Source of the DNA: Albula goreensis
Taxonomy: Eukaryota; Chordata; Actinopteri; Albuliformes; Albulidae
Assembly: GCA_022829145.1 (NCBI GenBank)
Contig: CM040762.1
Location: 23,740,436-23,804,435 of the forward strand
Length of the DNA: 64,000 nt
Reading direction: 5' to 3'
The translations under genes and the position numbers were made by a program. This document shows positions 1 through 12,000 of the stretch, one piece after another. The notes under the pieces are model-generated. The model ran no database searches. It was not told where the DNA came from and worked only from the letters and a program-made list of their open reading frames with translations. Each line of letters starts with the position of its first letter. The stretch's first letter is position 1.

Positions 1-260
1 CTGACAGTTATACCACCCAATACCCCCGTAACACACGTTACCCAGTCCAATTATACTCCACACACTGTCTCCAGCAATACACCCTGACCCCAGTACAGTT
101 ATACAACACACTTTCCCCAATACAGTTATTCCATTCACTGAACTTGGAACAGTTATAGTATCCACTGTCCCCAGTTGCTCACACTGTCTCCAGTAACACA
201 CAGTCCCTATTACAGTTATACTGCACACTGTCCTCTGTCATACACACTGTCCCCTGTACA
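1..260. repeat. degenerate tandem array, about 30-bp unit
   Basis: Imperfect repeats of a unit resembling CCCAGTACAGTTATAC followed by ACACACTGTCC recur through the first 260 bases. Units vary in length, and the array probably continues beyond the left edge. Confidence 0.6.
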
Positions 261-1543
261 GTTTATATTGATATTATATCTACCATGATTTCTCTTCATA
301 CCTCTAAGACAGATTTTTACCCCTCAATCTTTCCATATCTCTGCACTAAATTCACTCCCCAAATCCGCTAAAAAGCAAATCTTCTGCTTATTTCTGACAG
401 TCTCTCGATTCAGCTGTACCTGGCAAGCATAGAAAGCTAGATCCACACACGAATCCATTGAGTCATAAACAGCTCATTGCCTCCAATCGAACAGATAACA
501 GTAGACAAAACTTGATAACTTAATAGCATGGCAAACAACGTTACGTCTCTCTTCTAACCACAGATGGAAACATAAACCAAAGCCAATAATAGCACACGCA
601 CCGTAACATAATCTCGTATTTCTTTTGACACATGGGTGTCTTTATGCCTCCCTGTTGCACAGTCAACCTGTAGCTCGCGCAGCCGATGCGAACCGGTTCC
701 AGCTGAGCAGTGACTGCGCTGCTTCCCTCCCCTGCCTCACTGCGCGTCAGTACTCCGTTTCTGTTTTGAGCTTATATCCGTACATAATACCCAGTCCTTA
801 CTGTATACACTGTGCATGCATGCTCATGTAAGCACACACACACACACACACACACACATCTCACATGCGTGCTTAGACTGCTGCTACAAACCTACCAAAC
901 AAACACTCGGAATCAGAACTGCTGGCCACCGCTTAACAATGGATTCTCCAGATTAGTCAGTCCTTTTTTTGTCTTTTCTGTAACGTCTCACAGATCATCA
1001 AACAGCACAGAAAACACACACAAACACGTATGTGCACGCACACATATCAATGCAACCGCACACCATGCACGCACACGCACACGCATCAGACCTGCTGGAC
1101 AGAGAATCAGCAACCTTAAGACACTGCTACATGAAGGGACGTATTGAAGGCACATAACATGTTGATATGTATGTTACATATACATGCATGTATATATATA
1201 TATATAGACATACACACAGATACACACACAGAGATAGTGACACGCAGACTCAGAAAGGCATGGGAGGAAAAACACAGTGAAACAGGATGGCAGTAGAAGG
1301 AGGATCAGTAACTCATTTACTGCACACACACACACACACACATGCATGCACACACACACGCTCACACACACATCACCCCACATTCTGTCTCCTATCTGTC
1401 TGTTTATCCATGGCCATGCACGTGCACCTCCTCCTGATCCTCGTTCTCCCAACCCCCACCTTCTTTCATAGCTGGGAGAGAGGAAGACAAAAACAGCTAC
1501 TACCTGTAAATGAACCAAACGCTCCTGTTCGTGGGGCCTAGGG

Positions 1544-1890
1544 ATGGCCAGGATGAAGAGAGGGAAAGAGAGAGAGAGAGATCCTCCTCTCCGCAGCCCC
1601 CCATCGCCATTCCCCCCCTCCTCCTCCTCCTCCTCCTCCTCCTCGTCTTCCACTGAGAGAACAGCCGGAGAGAGCCGTGAGAGAGGAGGAGAAGAGGAGA
1701 GAGAGACAGAGAGAGAGAGAGAGCGGGAGAGAGGGGGCCTAGCTCACCCAGTCCCTTCATACTTAAGACAGAGAGAGAGACTAAAAGAGAGAGAGAGATG
1801 GTTTGCTATGACTGCGACAGGGAGAGAGCAAGAGAGAGAAAAGGAGGGAATATGTAAGCAGGGGAGAGGGGGAGGGGGAGGGGGAGGGAG
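1544..1890. repeat. purine-rich tract with (GA)n, (TCC)n and (GGGGGA)n runs
   Basis: The plus strand alternates long GA-rich runs with a (TCC)n block at 1619-1643 and ends in repeated GGGGGA near 1861-1890. Such strand-asymmetric polypurine/polypyrimidine DNA can adopt triplex structures. Low-complexity ORFs on both strands here are artefacts of the repeats. Confidence 0.7.
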
Positions 1891-3818
1891 GTGATTTAAC
1901 ATTAAAAAGGGGAGAGAGAATATTAGGTAATTTTGACAGACATTTTTAATCCAGCTACCTCACACTCCTGCAGAATACAAACACCTGGAATTTACACAAA
2001 TGCACACAAACACAGATGCAGACACACACGATACACACAGACATACATACACATAATGAAATGGGGGAAATTAAATTACCCCCACCCCCCTCCAACGGGA
2101 TCATTTCCATAGGAGACAGTGATGTAAGCGCAAAGCACCGTAAAGCGAGCCTATAGGATAACCATCTGCCTGTCTCAAGCACAGCGCTGGATCAGGTGAC
2201 TCAGTCTCTGTCACCATCCTCCCATTCATAAAAACTAACGCATTCACAAACCGCAAAGACCTCGCTCTGTTCGACTCCCCTGGATCACTCTGTCGTAGTC
2301 GAGTGAGATGTAGTGCGTTGCGTACAGCCGTAGGAGGGTGTGCGGTACACAGAAAGCTAAACCGTAAGAGGAAATGCTTCACATATCATAAACGATAGAG
2401 ATGATTCAAAACAGGGACATTTTAACAATAAAACTTAATGAATGACAAGCCGACACAGTACAAATTAATGTTACACGAAGGGGTACAGAGTAGGGATGTG
2501 GCCTTTTTTGTATATGAAAAATTACAATCATGCAAGTAATATTGCATTAAGTTTCTTATGATAAAGTTAAAAATGTTTACCTGCATAATATATTTACAAA
2601 AGTCACTATATAATTATAAAGATTTACAAAAGATGTACTAAGCTGTTTTACAGTGGACATATAAGCACAACAGTATTCAAAATTAAAATTTATGATTTAT
2701 GATAACTAATGGGACTCTACAATAAATCTTTCAGCAAAAATATAAAATACATAAATAATATAAACTCTTGTTTTTAAACCTGCTTAATTTTACACACAGC
2801 CAGCCTCACTTGGCTACTCTTCCATTCTTGTCTTTCATTGTCTCTGCTGGTCTGTCTCAATTCTATTGTCAGCTTTCTGTGTGCGTTTCCAGCTCTGTCC
2901 GTTCATACAGAGGTCTGTCCAAGTATTTACCTTCACTTAACTTGTCTCACGTGTTGTTTTCTCTCATTGTTTTCTCCCAGCTTTGTTTATCCCTCATTTT
3001 CTGTCTTTATCTTGCCAGTCACTCCATATCTCTAAATTATTTATTCAACCTTTATTCAGCTAAATCCCATTCAGATAAAGATTTCATTTTCAAGAGAGAC
3101 CTGATGTACATAAAATAAAATGAAACAAAATAAAACATTCATGAACAAACAATAAAAAAAAATTACATACAAATTGAATAATAAACAACAATAAATAAAT
3201 ACATTATTATAATGTAATAAAACATAACAAATTAAAACACATAAAATGCTACATTAAAAGCACCAGCCATTCGTCCGATTGAAATAAAAGCATAAAACCT
3301 CATCAATTAAAACGACTGCATTCTGTTTTGGGGAGGTGTCAAGATCTTGCTTTTAAATTGCAGATAACTTATAAGACCCTTTTCTGCCCCCATGCCTCCT
3401 GTCTGCTTCTCTCTCCTTATTCCCTAAATGCTGGCTCACTGTCCCCTCCCCTCTCTCCTGCTCACCCTCTACCCTGTCCCTCTCACATTGCCTGTAAACA
3501 AAAGTCAACAAATGAATGAAGAGCAGGAATGGGAGGAAGGAAGTGGAAGGCAGGGATGGAGCTACATTGACAGTAAGAGAAAGAGAGAGAGCAGGGATAT
3601 GAGAGAGAGAGAGAAATAGGCACTCACATCATCTCTGTCAAGGCTTGCTTCTGTCAGTGTTCTCTTCTCTCCCTTCTTTCTCTCTTCCTCTGCTCCTCTC
3701 TCTTTCACTCTCTCTTTTTCTATTACATTGGCACTTTTAAAGTCTATTATTGTTTTTGTTACCCATCTCTTTTGCCCCCTTCGCTCTCCCTCTCCATGTT
3801 ATACCGTACTGCTGTGAA

Positions 3819-3928
<110 letters not shown>

Positions 3929-4129
3929 AGGGGGGGAGATAGAGAGTGTGAGCCCTAAACTGCTCATGTCTCCTAAATGTTATGAAGAGAGAATGGGTAC
4001 TTCCTGCTCTCCATTTCACAGATGGCTGCCCCAGAGTGGCCATGTGCTGGGGGAGGGTCACATGGTCACTCTGCTCTGAGAGGTACAGATGAGAGGGACA
4101 GGCACAGCCTCCAGCCCCCTCTGTGTTTT

Positions 4130-4640
4130 TCATTAGCATGCTCAGTACAGACTGTTACTTCAGCTTTACGAGTGCGCTCACTATGGATGATACGGTATAG
4201 CCTTTCATTAGCATACTCATTGTCAACTGTTACTCTCATCTTTCATTAGCCTACTTACTTTCAACTGTTACTCTAGCCTTTCATCTGCATACTCACTACC
4301 AACTGGTACTCCAGCCTTTCATTAGCATACTCACTGTCAACTGTTACTATAGTCTTTCATTGGCCTACTTACTTTCAACTGTTACTCTAGCCTTTCATCT
4401 GCATACTCACTGTCAGCTGTTACTGTAGCCTTTCAGGAGCGTACTTACTGTCCACTGTTACTCTAGCCTTTCAGTGGCGTACTCACTGTCAACTGTTACT
4501 CTAGCCTTTCAGTGGCGTACTCACTGTCAACTGTTACTCTAGCCTTTCATTCGCTTACTCATTACTGACTGTTACTCCAGCCTATCGTCAGCATACTTAC
4601 GACCAATTGTTACCTTTCCTTTGCGTACTCACTACTTCAG
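4130..4640. repeat. minisatellite, about 38-bp unit
   Basis: About a dozen units of the pattern CTCACTGTCAACTGTTACT followed by CTAGCCTTTCATTAGCATA. Two adjacent units near 4460-4540 are almost identical, pointing to recent duplication. Confidence 0.85.
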
Positions 4641-4832
4641 CTTCTACAGGTACAATAATGCCTGAGTAGTTCTCATTTCATTTTAAAAATGATGTTAAAC
4701 TTAATCTAACTTTCAACACAGCTTGTCATGACCACAATAGTATGCTTTTCATCAAAGATGAAATTATGGCAGACTCATTGTGATGGTCAGAATGCTGTAT
4801 GCCTTTTTGAGAGCATAGAATACTATGGTGAA

Positions 4833-5720
4833 TTCAATGGTGTGACAGACAGTAAGGTTGTGTTGGTCAGTAAGGGCAGCGTTCAGCGTTTTACTGTCTC
4901 CATCAAAGGCAGTAAGGTATGGTTAAGGCTTTGGCAACTTAAGGATATCAATACCCGATTCTGGGTCTGAGCCGCTGAGTTTGGAGCGCGCTAACCTTCC
5001 CCTGCCAGCAGGAGGCGACGGCACCGGTGCACTAATGATAATAGGTTAATAGGTGTGCATACTGTCACTCCAAAGTCCAGATGTATTAATAGTAATAAGG
5101 CTAAAAGGTGGGCATACTATAACTCCAAATCCCATATGTATTAATGGTAATAAGGCTAACAGGTAGGTATAGTGTCTGAGGAGGTGGGCATACTGTAACT
5201 CCACAGCCCATATGTATTAATGGTAATAAGGCTAATAGGTGAGTATATGGTAACTCCACAGCCCATATGTATTAATGGTAATAAGGCTAATAGGTGAGTA
5301 TATGGTAACTCCACTGTCCGTATGTATTAATGGTAATAAGGCTAATAGGTGAGTACATGGTAACTCCACAGTCCATATGTATTAATGGTAATAAGGCTAA
5401 TAGGTGAGTACATGGTAACTCCACAGTCCGTATGTATTAATGGTAATAAGGCTAATAGGTGGGTATACTGTTTGAGCAGCTGGGCTTGGAGACGCCTCCT
5501 CCAGGATGGTACACCACCCTGACCTTCCACTGCGAGGAGGAGGCGACGGTCTCCATGAGTTTATCTGACGCAGTATGGAACCAGGAGAGGCGCGGGGATG
5601 TCTGATGGCATTGAACCTCGGACCTTTCTACTCTCCATCTCCCTAAAACACATCTCCCCCTCTCCCTCTCTTTCCCTCTCTCTCTCTCTCTCTCTCTCTC
5701 TGTGCCCTTCACTGTCTGAC
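4833..5720. repeat. dispersed repeat, copy 1, with internal 55-bp minisatellite
   Basis: This element matches 39077-39640 in the same order: a unique left arm (starts TTCAATGGTGTGACAGACAG), a GAGCAGCTGGGCTTGGAG-type block, a minisatellite of 55-bp units (5040-5460), and a right arm ending in a CT-rich run. In this copy the GAG..CTG..TTGGAG block occurs on both sides of the minisatellite (4970 and 5472). Four successive units contain TAGGTGAGTA on the plus strand, identical to a 5' splice-site consensus. No terminal inverted repeats or coding sequence of a known transposon were recognised. Confidence 0.75.
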
Positions 5721-5814
5721 CTCCATTCTGAGGCCGCAGATGGACACACTGTGGGGGTGAGAGAATAATAAAGAGAAAATTAAAAACTAGAGGGGGATAT
5801 CAAAATAGGGACAG

Positions 5815-5817
<3 letters not shown>

Positions 5818-5844
<27 letters not shown>
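5818..5844. repeat. (AG)n microsatellite
   Basis: A pure AG run of about 26 bases, close to a matching TC run at 5682-5700. Confidence 0.85.
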
Positions 5845-5847
<3 letters not shown>

Positions 5848-6632
5848 AGAAGAGAGGTTTTACATAGACAAATAAGGGCAGGGAATATTTAAAGACCCAG
5901 AATGACACAAAAAGAGACAAAACGAAAATAATTGAGATGGCGAACAGATGACACATCACTCTCAATGCCATCGACCACACAGTAAAAACTCTGCAAACAA
6001 ATGAACTAAGAATCAAACCTGGCCACACAAGTAATTTATTCACAACTCATAAACAGTACATTTTACTACAATGCCCTATGCTACAGTTGAGTAAAACACA
6101 GTAATGAGAATTGTTCAATTCTATTCTCTGTGGGTGTGTTTTGTGTTGATTGATCAGGAACACACCCTAGGCGATCCAGAATCGGTTGTTACTTCCCCCT
6201 CTTCAGTTTTCCTTGAACAAGGTCTCATAGCGGTTGAAACGCCATGGTGACTTCGCATCACAACAGCCGAGAGGAATCAATTCCGAAGCCGAGCGTTTAA
6301 TTGAGTGTTTAGATTGTGTCAGTCCTACCCGAAGAGAAGACTGGTTAAAGATTACAGATTAATGTGAGAGAGGTGCAGCTTTGATCTAACGTAGACCGAA
6401 GTCTGTGAAATAGCATCTGTTTGGGTTTTGGAGTACATCAAAGTCTTTACCACAAATTGGAGCAGCGATGCATATGAGTGAATTTGGATAGCCAGGCAAC
6501 AGTTAGTGCGATCGGTCTCCTCACGCATGGAAGAAATCGGCTACAACTGACCTTGTGCCACAGAACCATCTCTCTTCATTTGAGTCCCTCTCTTCTTATT
6601 AACGATGTTTTTTGTCTATAAAGACATGTTAT

Positions 6633-6930
6633 GATGAGTTATGACGGTCCGACTTACAATTTTTCGCGTTCAGTAGAAACCATTCTTTGAGTTTTGAATT
6701 CTGTTTTTTTTTCCCCGGCAAGGAATATGCGGTAAGATATTCTCTCGTTATACTGGGCAGCGGCAGCGATCCGCATCTCCCAGTCCGCCACGCGGTCGCT
6801 AGTGTATACAACCGTTCTGTTTTTCACTTTCGGTACAGCATTCAATAAATTACATGAGATATTCACCACTTTATTATAAAATAGGCTTTGTGTTAAAGAT
6901 TTTGCCCCATCTTAAGTCGGGGACCATCTG
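6633..6930. mobile_element. Tigger/pogo-like non-autonomous element, rearranged copy
   Basis: This shares with 26429-26748 the core CAGCATTCAATAAATTACAT, GATATTCA-CACTTTA-TATAAAATA and a CGACTTAC arm. It ends in GGGGACCATCTG followed by TA. Its middle carries extra sequence (about 6690-6790), and the right half is deleted so that the TTTGCCCC segment joins directly to the end. It resembles Tigger-type consensus sequences recalled from mammals. Confidence 0.7.
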
Positions 6931-7007
6931 TATTGGGGACACGGAGGGGGTTGAGATTTGAAAACGTGCATAACCTGCTGATCGCTGCTCTGGGCTTTAG
7001 TGGGAAT

Positions 7008-7162
7008 ACGCCAGACCGCAGAACCAGTGCACCTCCTACTGAGCGTCAAATGCCAAACCACAGCACCAGTGCACCTCCCACTGGGGGACCAAAAGCACCT
7101 CCCACTGAGGGCCAAAAGCCAGACCACAGCACCACCGGACCTCCTACCGAGGGCCAAAACTT
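7008..7162. repeat. short tandem array, three units
   Basis: Three imperfect units built on CCAGACCACAGCACCAGTGC then ACCTCCCACTGAGGGCCAAA. Confidence 0.7.
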
Positions 7163-8104
7163 CCTTTCTAAACAGAAAAACAATCACATGCAAACATTAC
7201 AAATTGCAGATGACACATAGCAAAATTTTTCGTTTTTTCTAACTGCAGTCCATTATATAAAAGTTGGCCTGGTCTAACAATGCAATAGGGGTTGTCAGAG
7301 GGAGGGAAGAGGAGTAATACAGCTGAGAAACATAAGTTGTACAAAGAAGGCCAGTCTGTTCTTCACAGAGTTACATAGAAGACACAACAGAAAAAATATT
7401 AAACGTCACAGTCAGCTTTCAACACAGACCAGAAAACATGGACTTTATCATATCAGTGCAGGAAAAGTTAAATATATAGCATCCATAAAGCATTCAGAGT
7501 TAAACAGGTAGTATTCATGAAGATAGAGCCCCAACCTTACTCTAAAGCCTAGCATCGCAGAACTCAACCCAGGTTTTCCAGGGGAAGGGATATAGCACGA
7601 TGCAGACCATCAGTGACATACACATACATAAGCGAGCCTTTAAATGCTACTCATCCATCCATCCGTTAGTCAGTCTGCTTTTAGCATAGCCCCTTTCACG
7701 AACATATCATAACACTGGGCTTTAGACTCAACATTTACTATAAACAAAAAACCCGCGAAAAAACCCAATTGCTGGGAAAACTTGACCATTATTCTCTAAT
7801 CTCTTAGCTAGGAATAAAGCATAGTTCCAACGGAATGGTGGAATATAGAGAGAAAGTCATCGTCTAGGACAAGATCATGTGCAATGAACGGTCAAAATAA
7901 AGTCAAGTCCAATTGTAGAACCACAGCCGAAGTTAGGAATGTAAAGTTTTCAAGACACGTTTAAATCCTTTTTGGGATGTGTACTGACCTTGTTTCCCAC
8001 TGACATTCAGCTTTTTTTTTTTTTTTACCATTTTTATATATTTTTAACTCAATGCAGAACTGAGGACCATATATCCTTAGGAACAAGCTCCACCAGAAAT
8101 GATC

Positions 8105-8490
8105 TCAAAACCAAGACCCTGGGGGACAGCTACACACCCCAGCAGCTAAACCCACCCTGGGGGACAGCTACACACCCCAGCAGCTAAACCCACCCTGGGG
8201 GAGAGCCACACACCCCAGCAGCTAAACCCACCCTGGGGGAGAGCCACACCCCCAGCAGCTAAACCCACCCTGGGGGAGAGCCACACACCCCAGCAGCTAA
8301 ACCCACCCTGGGGAAAGCCACACCCCCAGCAGCTAAACCCACCCTGGGGGAGAGCCACACCCCCCAGCAGCTAAACCCACCCTGGGGGAAAGCCACACCC
8401 CCCAGCAGCTAAACCCACCCTGGGGGAAAGCCACACCCCAGCAGCTAAACCACCCTGGGGGAAAGCCACACCCCCCAGCAGTTAAACACT
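8105..8490. repeat. minisatellite, 36-39-bp unit, about ten units
   Basis: Units of CAGCAGCTAAACCCACCCTG then GGGGAGAGCCACACCCC. Small length differences between units come from the number of C and CA residues. The reverse-strand ORF across it is repeat-derived. Confidence 0.9.
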
Positions 8491-8599
8491 CCCTGCAGTA
8501 CTATGAGTCTCTGATTTTCAGCGCAGTGCAGCACAGTCATCCTAATGCCTGCACATAGCCCATCACAGTGGAGTCTAATGTTGTTCAACACCACAGAAC

Positions 8600-8945
8600 T
8601 TCAGTGTGTCAGCCATGCTGCATTTGAACTTAAGCCTGTCTTAGCCATGCTGTGTCTTTTAACTTTAGCCTGTCTTAGCCATGCTGCGTTTTAACTTTAG
8701 CCTGTCTTAGCCATGCTGTGTTTGACCTTTTGTGTATCTAAGCCATGCTGTGTTTGAACTTTAGCCTGTCTTAGTCATGCTGTGTTTTGAACTTTGGCCT
8801 GTCTTAGCCATGCTGTTTTTGAACTTTAGCCTGTCTTAGCCATGCTGTGTTTTAACTTTAACCTGTCTTAGCCATGCTGTGTTTTAACTTTAGCCTGTCT
8901 TAGCCATGCTGTGTTTTAACTTTAGCCTGTCTTAGCCATGCTGTG
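8600..8945. repeat. minisatellite, about 32-bp unit, adjacent to exon 14
   Basis: About eleven units of TAGCCATGCTGTGTTTTAAC followed by TTTAGCCTGTCT, with unit length varying by one or two bases. The array ends about 45 bp from the donor site of shank1 exon 14, so it occupies the first part of that intron on the transcribed strand. Confidence 0.9.
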
Positions 8946-8989
8946 TTTGCCAGCAGTCCCAGAAATAAAGTTGGCATCCGATTTCTTAC

Positions 8990-9065
8990 CTTGGGGCATC
9001 GAAGCTGTCATAGGATCCAACGGTGTAGTGACGGAACAGCCTCTTGGTTTTCTCGCTGCGGCTGT
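8990..9065 (-). CDS. shank1: shank1 coding exon 14: segment between SH3 and PDZ
   Basis: This exon encodes residues 666(split)-690 plus two bases: [20 protein letters not shown] then [18 protein letters not shown] is one of the most conserved Shank motifs and lies just before the PDZ domain. Acceptor GCATCGTAG|AC, donor CCA AG|GTAAGA. The donor at 8989 lies about 45 bp from the edge of a 32-bp minisatellite (8600-8945). The next exon is not found in 1-8989. Confidence 0.94.
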
Positions 9066-12000
9066 CTACGATGCACAAACAGGATGGAATTAACATCACC
9101 GCGCAACGACACTGGTCTAGCAGCCCGCTGTGTTTCTGTAGATGTTGATGTTGCTATATCTGTCGAAGGCTACGGTTGGAACAGATAAGAGAACTCTTCA
9201 CAGTCACTCTCCAGTGTTTCTGTCACTCGAAATGCGCGCTGCCATTTTACTGACTGTGCAGTGCGCTGCCCCTCATTTAAAGCTGTTAGCGTCCAGAGCG
9301 GAGGCGTTTAGCATCCAGGTCTCACCTGATCGACTGTCCTGGCTGCGCACGGCTACCTCCTCCACGCAGTCTGAGGGGAACCAGCCCGTCCGGCCTTTGA
9401 CCGTCCCTTCCCAGTACCCCCCCTCTCCCACGCTCAGCACTGTCAGCGAGAGGCAGGAATACAGAAGGGCGTGTCACGACGGTACACTCATACAGCAGAC
9501 AAACATGCAGATACACCCATCCCAATGCTTTCTGCTGCTCTGTTCCCCGACAATACTCAGTACTTACATTTTATTGCACGGCCCTTTATATAGTACCCCT
9601 ATGCCATCTCCATGAGGTCCACAGCTCCAGTAGGCATACCAATTACTCTTTGGCCTCGCGCCACATTACTGAATCTTTTAACATCTTTTATTTCTGATCC
9701 AGAAATATTAAGTGGCATGACTAACACATAAAATTATTTGTGCACACACACACACAATTACCTTTCATAGTAATTGTACAAATAAAGTTGCACACAGTAA
9801 TTCTTATTTCTGGACATTTGAAGGTATTTAATTCTAACATTCACCCTTACTGATTTAACCAAGTGTTTTGGTGTGAAGTTCTGTTCTGGTGGTGCCCATT
9901 TTATTTTATTGCATCGCGCATTGGGCTGCGCTGCGGTGTGCGAATATCTTTCCCCTGCACCCTCACCTTTCACTTTGTCCCCCTTATTAAGGCTGAGTTC
10001 CCTGTCACCCTGAGCAGAATGGGATCGCGTTGCGACGAACATTCGTCCCGGGACCGCGCTGTACAGCCGCCGTCGCTGGCCTCCTGTGGTCCCTGTACTC
10101 GCTCCTGATCCAGACCTGGCCGGAAGGGGACACAGACCTGTGTGAGGTGTGTTCCTTGTTACATTACATTACATTTAGGCTTTTACCATATGCACTTACA
10201 GAGCAAATTACCCAGTTTAAATGTCCACACACCATTCAGCTGTATATCTACTTTGCTTATAGGTTAGAATAGCAGTGCCTTACCTGGAATATCCTTCAAC
10301 TTTGAAGATAGAAGACTATTGTACTACACTGTAACCTGTGAGCAACAAGCCCAGCTCTCAAACCATTATATTACACTTTAACCTCTGAGTCACAAACCCA
10401 GCTCCCTAACCATTATACTACACTGTAATTACTGAGTTATAGACCCAGCTCCCAAACCATTATACTACACTGTAATTACTGAGTTATAGAACCAGCTCCC
10501 TAACCATTATACTACACTGTAATTACTAAGTTATAGACCCAGCTCCCTAACCATTATACTACACTGTAATTGCTGAGTTATAGAACCAGTTCCCTAACCA
10601 TTATACTACAAATTACCCTCTCAGTTACAAGCCCAGCTCCCAAACCACTATGCTAAACTGTTACCTCTGAGATACAAGACAATTTTAACCATTATACTTC
10701 ACTGTAATCTCTGAGTTACAAGCCCAGCTCCCTAACCATTACAATACATAGTTGACCTTAAGGACCTGTGTGTACTCTGGGTGTGTGATGAGTCTGAAGG
10801 AGGCCTGAAAATAACAACGAGGAAGTGAAAGAGCACAAGTCTTCCAAACATTGCATCGGACTGTATCACCTCCATCCCCCTCCCACCGTCCTGACTGCGC
10901 CTCCTCACCCCTGTCTTCCGCGAGGCTGGCGGCTCCTGTCCTCCCGCTCCCCCACCCTGCCCCTAGACGGGGAGCGTGTGCGGGCTCCCCGGGGACTGCT
11001 GGAGCTGCGCATGGTGCCTCCATGCTTGTACCCCTGAGAAAGAGACACATTAACTCTCTTTATCCAACATCTGTTAAAGGCATAGTTTCCATTATCTACA
11101 AAAGATAAAAATAATAAATAACAACCTAATTAAAAATGGGGTGAAAGGAACAAAAAAGATAAAACTAAAAAAAAATTACATTTATACACATTAGGGCTAC
11201 AACTAGCAAATATTTTCATTATCGATTAATCTGCCGATTATTTTCTCGATTAATCGATTGATCGTGTGATGTACAAACATCAGAAAACAGTGAAAAATTC
11301 CCATTCCAGTTTTCTAGAGCACAAGGTTTCATCCGCTACGTCCCGTTCTCTGATCGTGATTTCTGTACTCTATTATAACCTTATGGGACCACGGACGTAC
11401 ATGGAGTCAGATGTTAGCTGAACGGACGTTATGTGGCCCATGACTGTATATAAAGGGGTATGGGACAGATGTACCTGCACAGACACGATGTTGGAGGTGG
11501 GCGCGTTGGGGAAAGCCATCCAGTCGGGCAGGTTCATGCTGTTATCACTGTTGGCACGGAGAAAAGGGTGGGGGTGGGGCAGTGCAAGCGTGCGGGCACT
11601 CTCTCGTCTCTGAGGGGCGTACTTCGGCGACTCAAGAAAGGGCACTAAGAAAAAGCAAAAGAGATAAAACAGACAAAAGGAAGGAGAGAGACTGTATGAT
11701 GCAGTGTAAAACACTTTTAAGATAACTGAGGTGTGTACAACAAGCGTATGCATATGGCGGTTGCAAAGAGAAATAAATAATATTGCAAGATATTATAAAT
11801 CCAAATACACCACACTAAACAAAAAAACTACAAGCACCTGCTCTCACATACCAAATAGTACTTCAGTAAAGATTCATTCATAGTGTACACTATATAGGTA
11901 TATAGCAGAATAGAATAATGCACATCTCAGACACAAACTAAGAAACCAAATGATAATACCTTAACAAAAATGTTAAAATGTTAAAAACTGAACTTATATA

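Larger units (their letters stand above)
10116..10908 (-). other. shank1 intron between exons 11 and 12
   Basis: A 793-bp intron. It contains a short common fish repeat (10155-10215) and a 47-bp minisatellite (10320-10750). Confidence 0.8.

Noticed and set aside
1174-1894. Low-complexity ORFs on both strands with Glu, Ser/Leu and Arg/Glu runs.
   Set aside because: They come from the GA/TCC tract. The Glu run was considered as a possible shank1 exon but has no splice sites or family motifs.
2101-2382. A 93-residue minus-strand ORF in a CpG-richer patch of the first intron.
   Set aside because: It matches nothing in the SHANK family or elsewhere that I know. Kept only as a possible regulatory patch.
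4728-4970. An 80-residue plus-strand ORF.
   Set aside because: It lies in the left arm of the dispersed repeat and is broken in the second copy at 39077.
8146-8358. Minus-strand ORF rich in Gly and Trp.
   Set aside because: It is a translation of the 39-bp minisatellite.
10739-11050. A 103-residue minus-strand ORF over shank1 exon 11.
   Set aside because: The frame is out of phase with both neighbouring exons; the true frame gives the conserved [17 protein letters not shown] segment.
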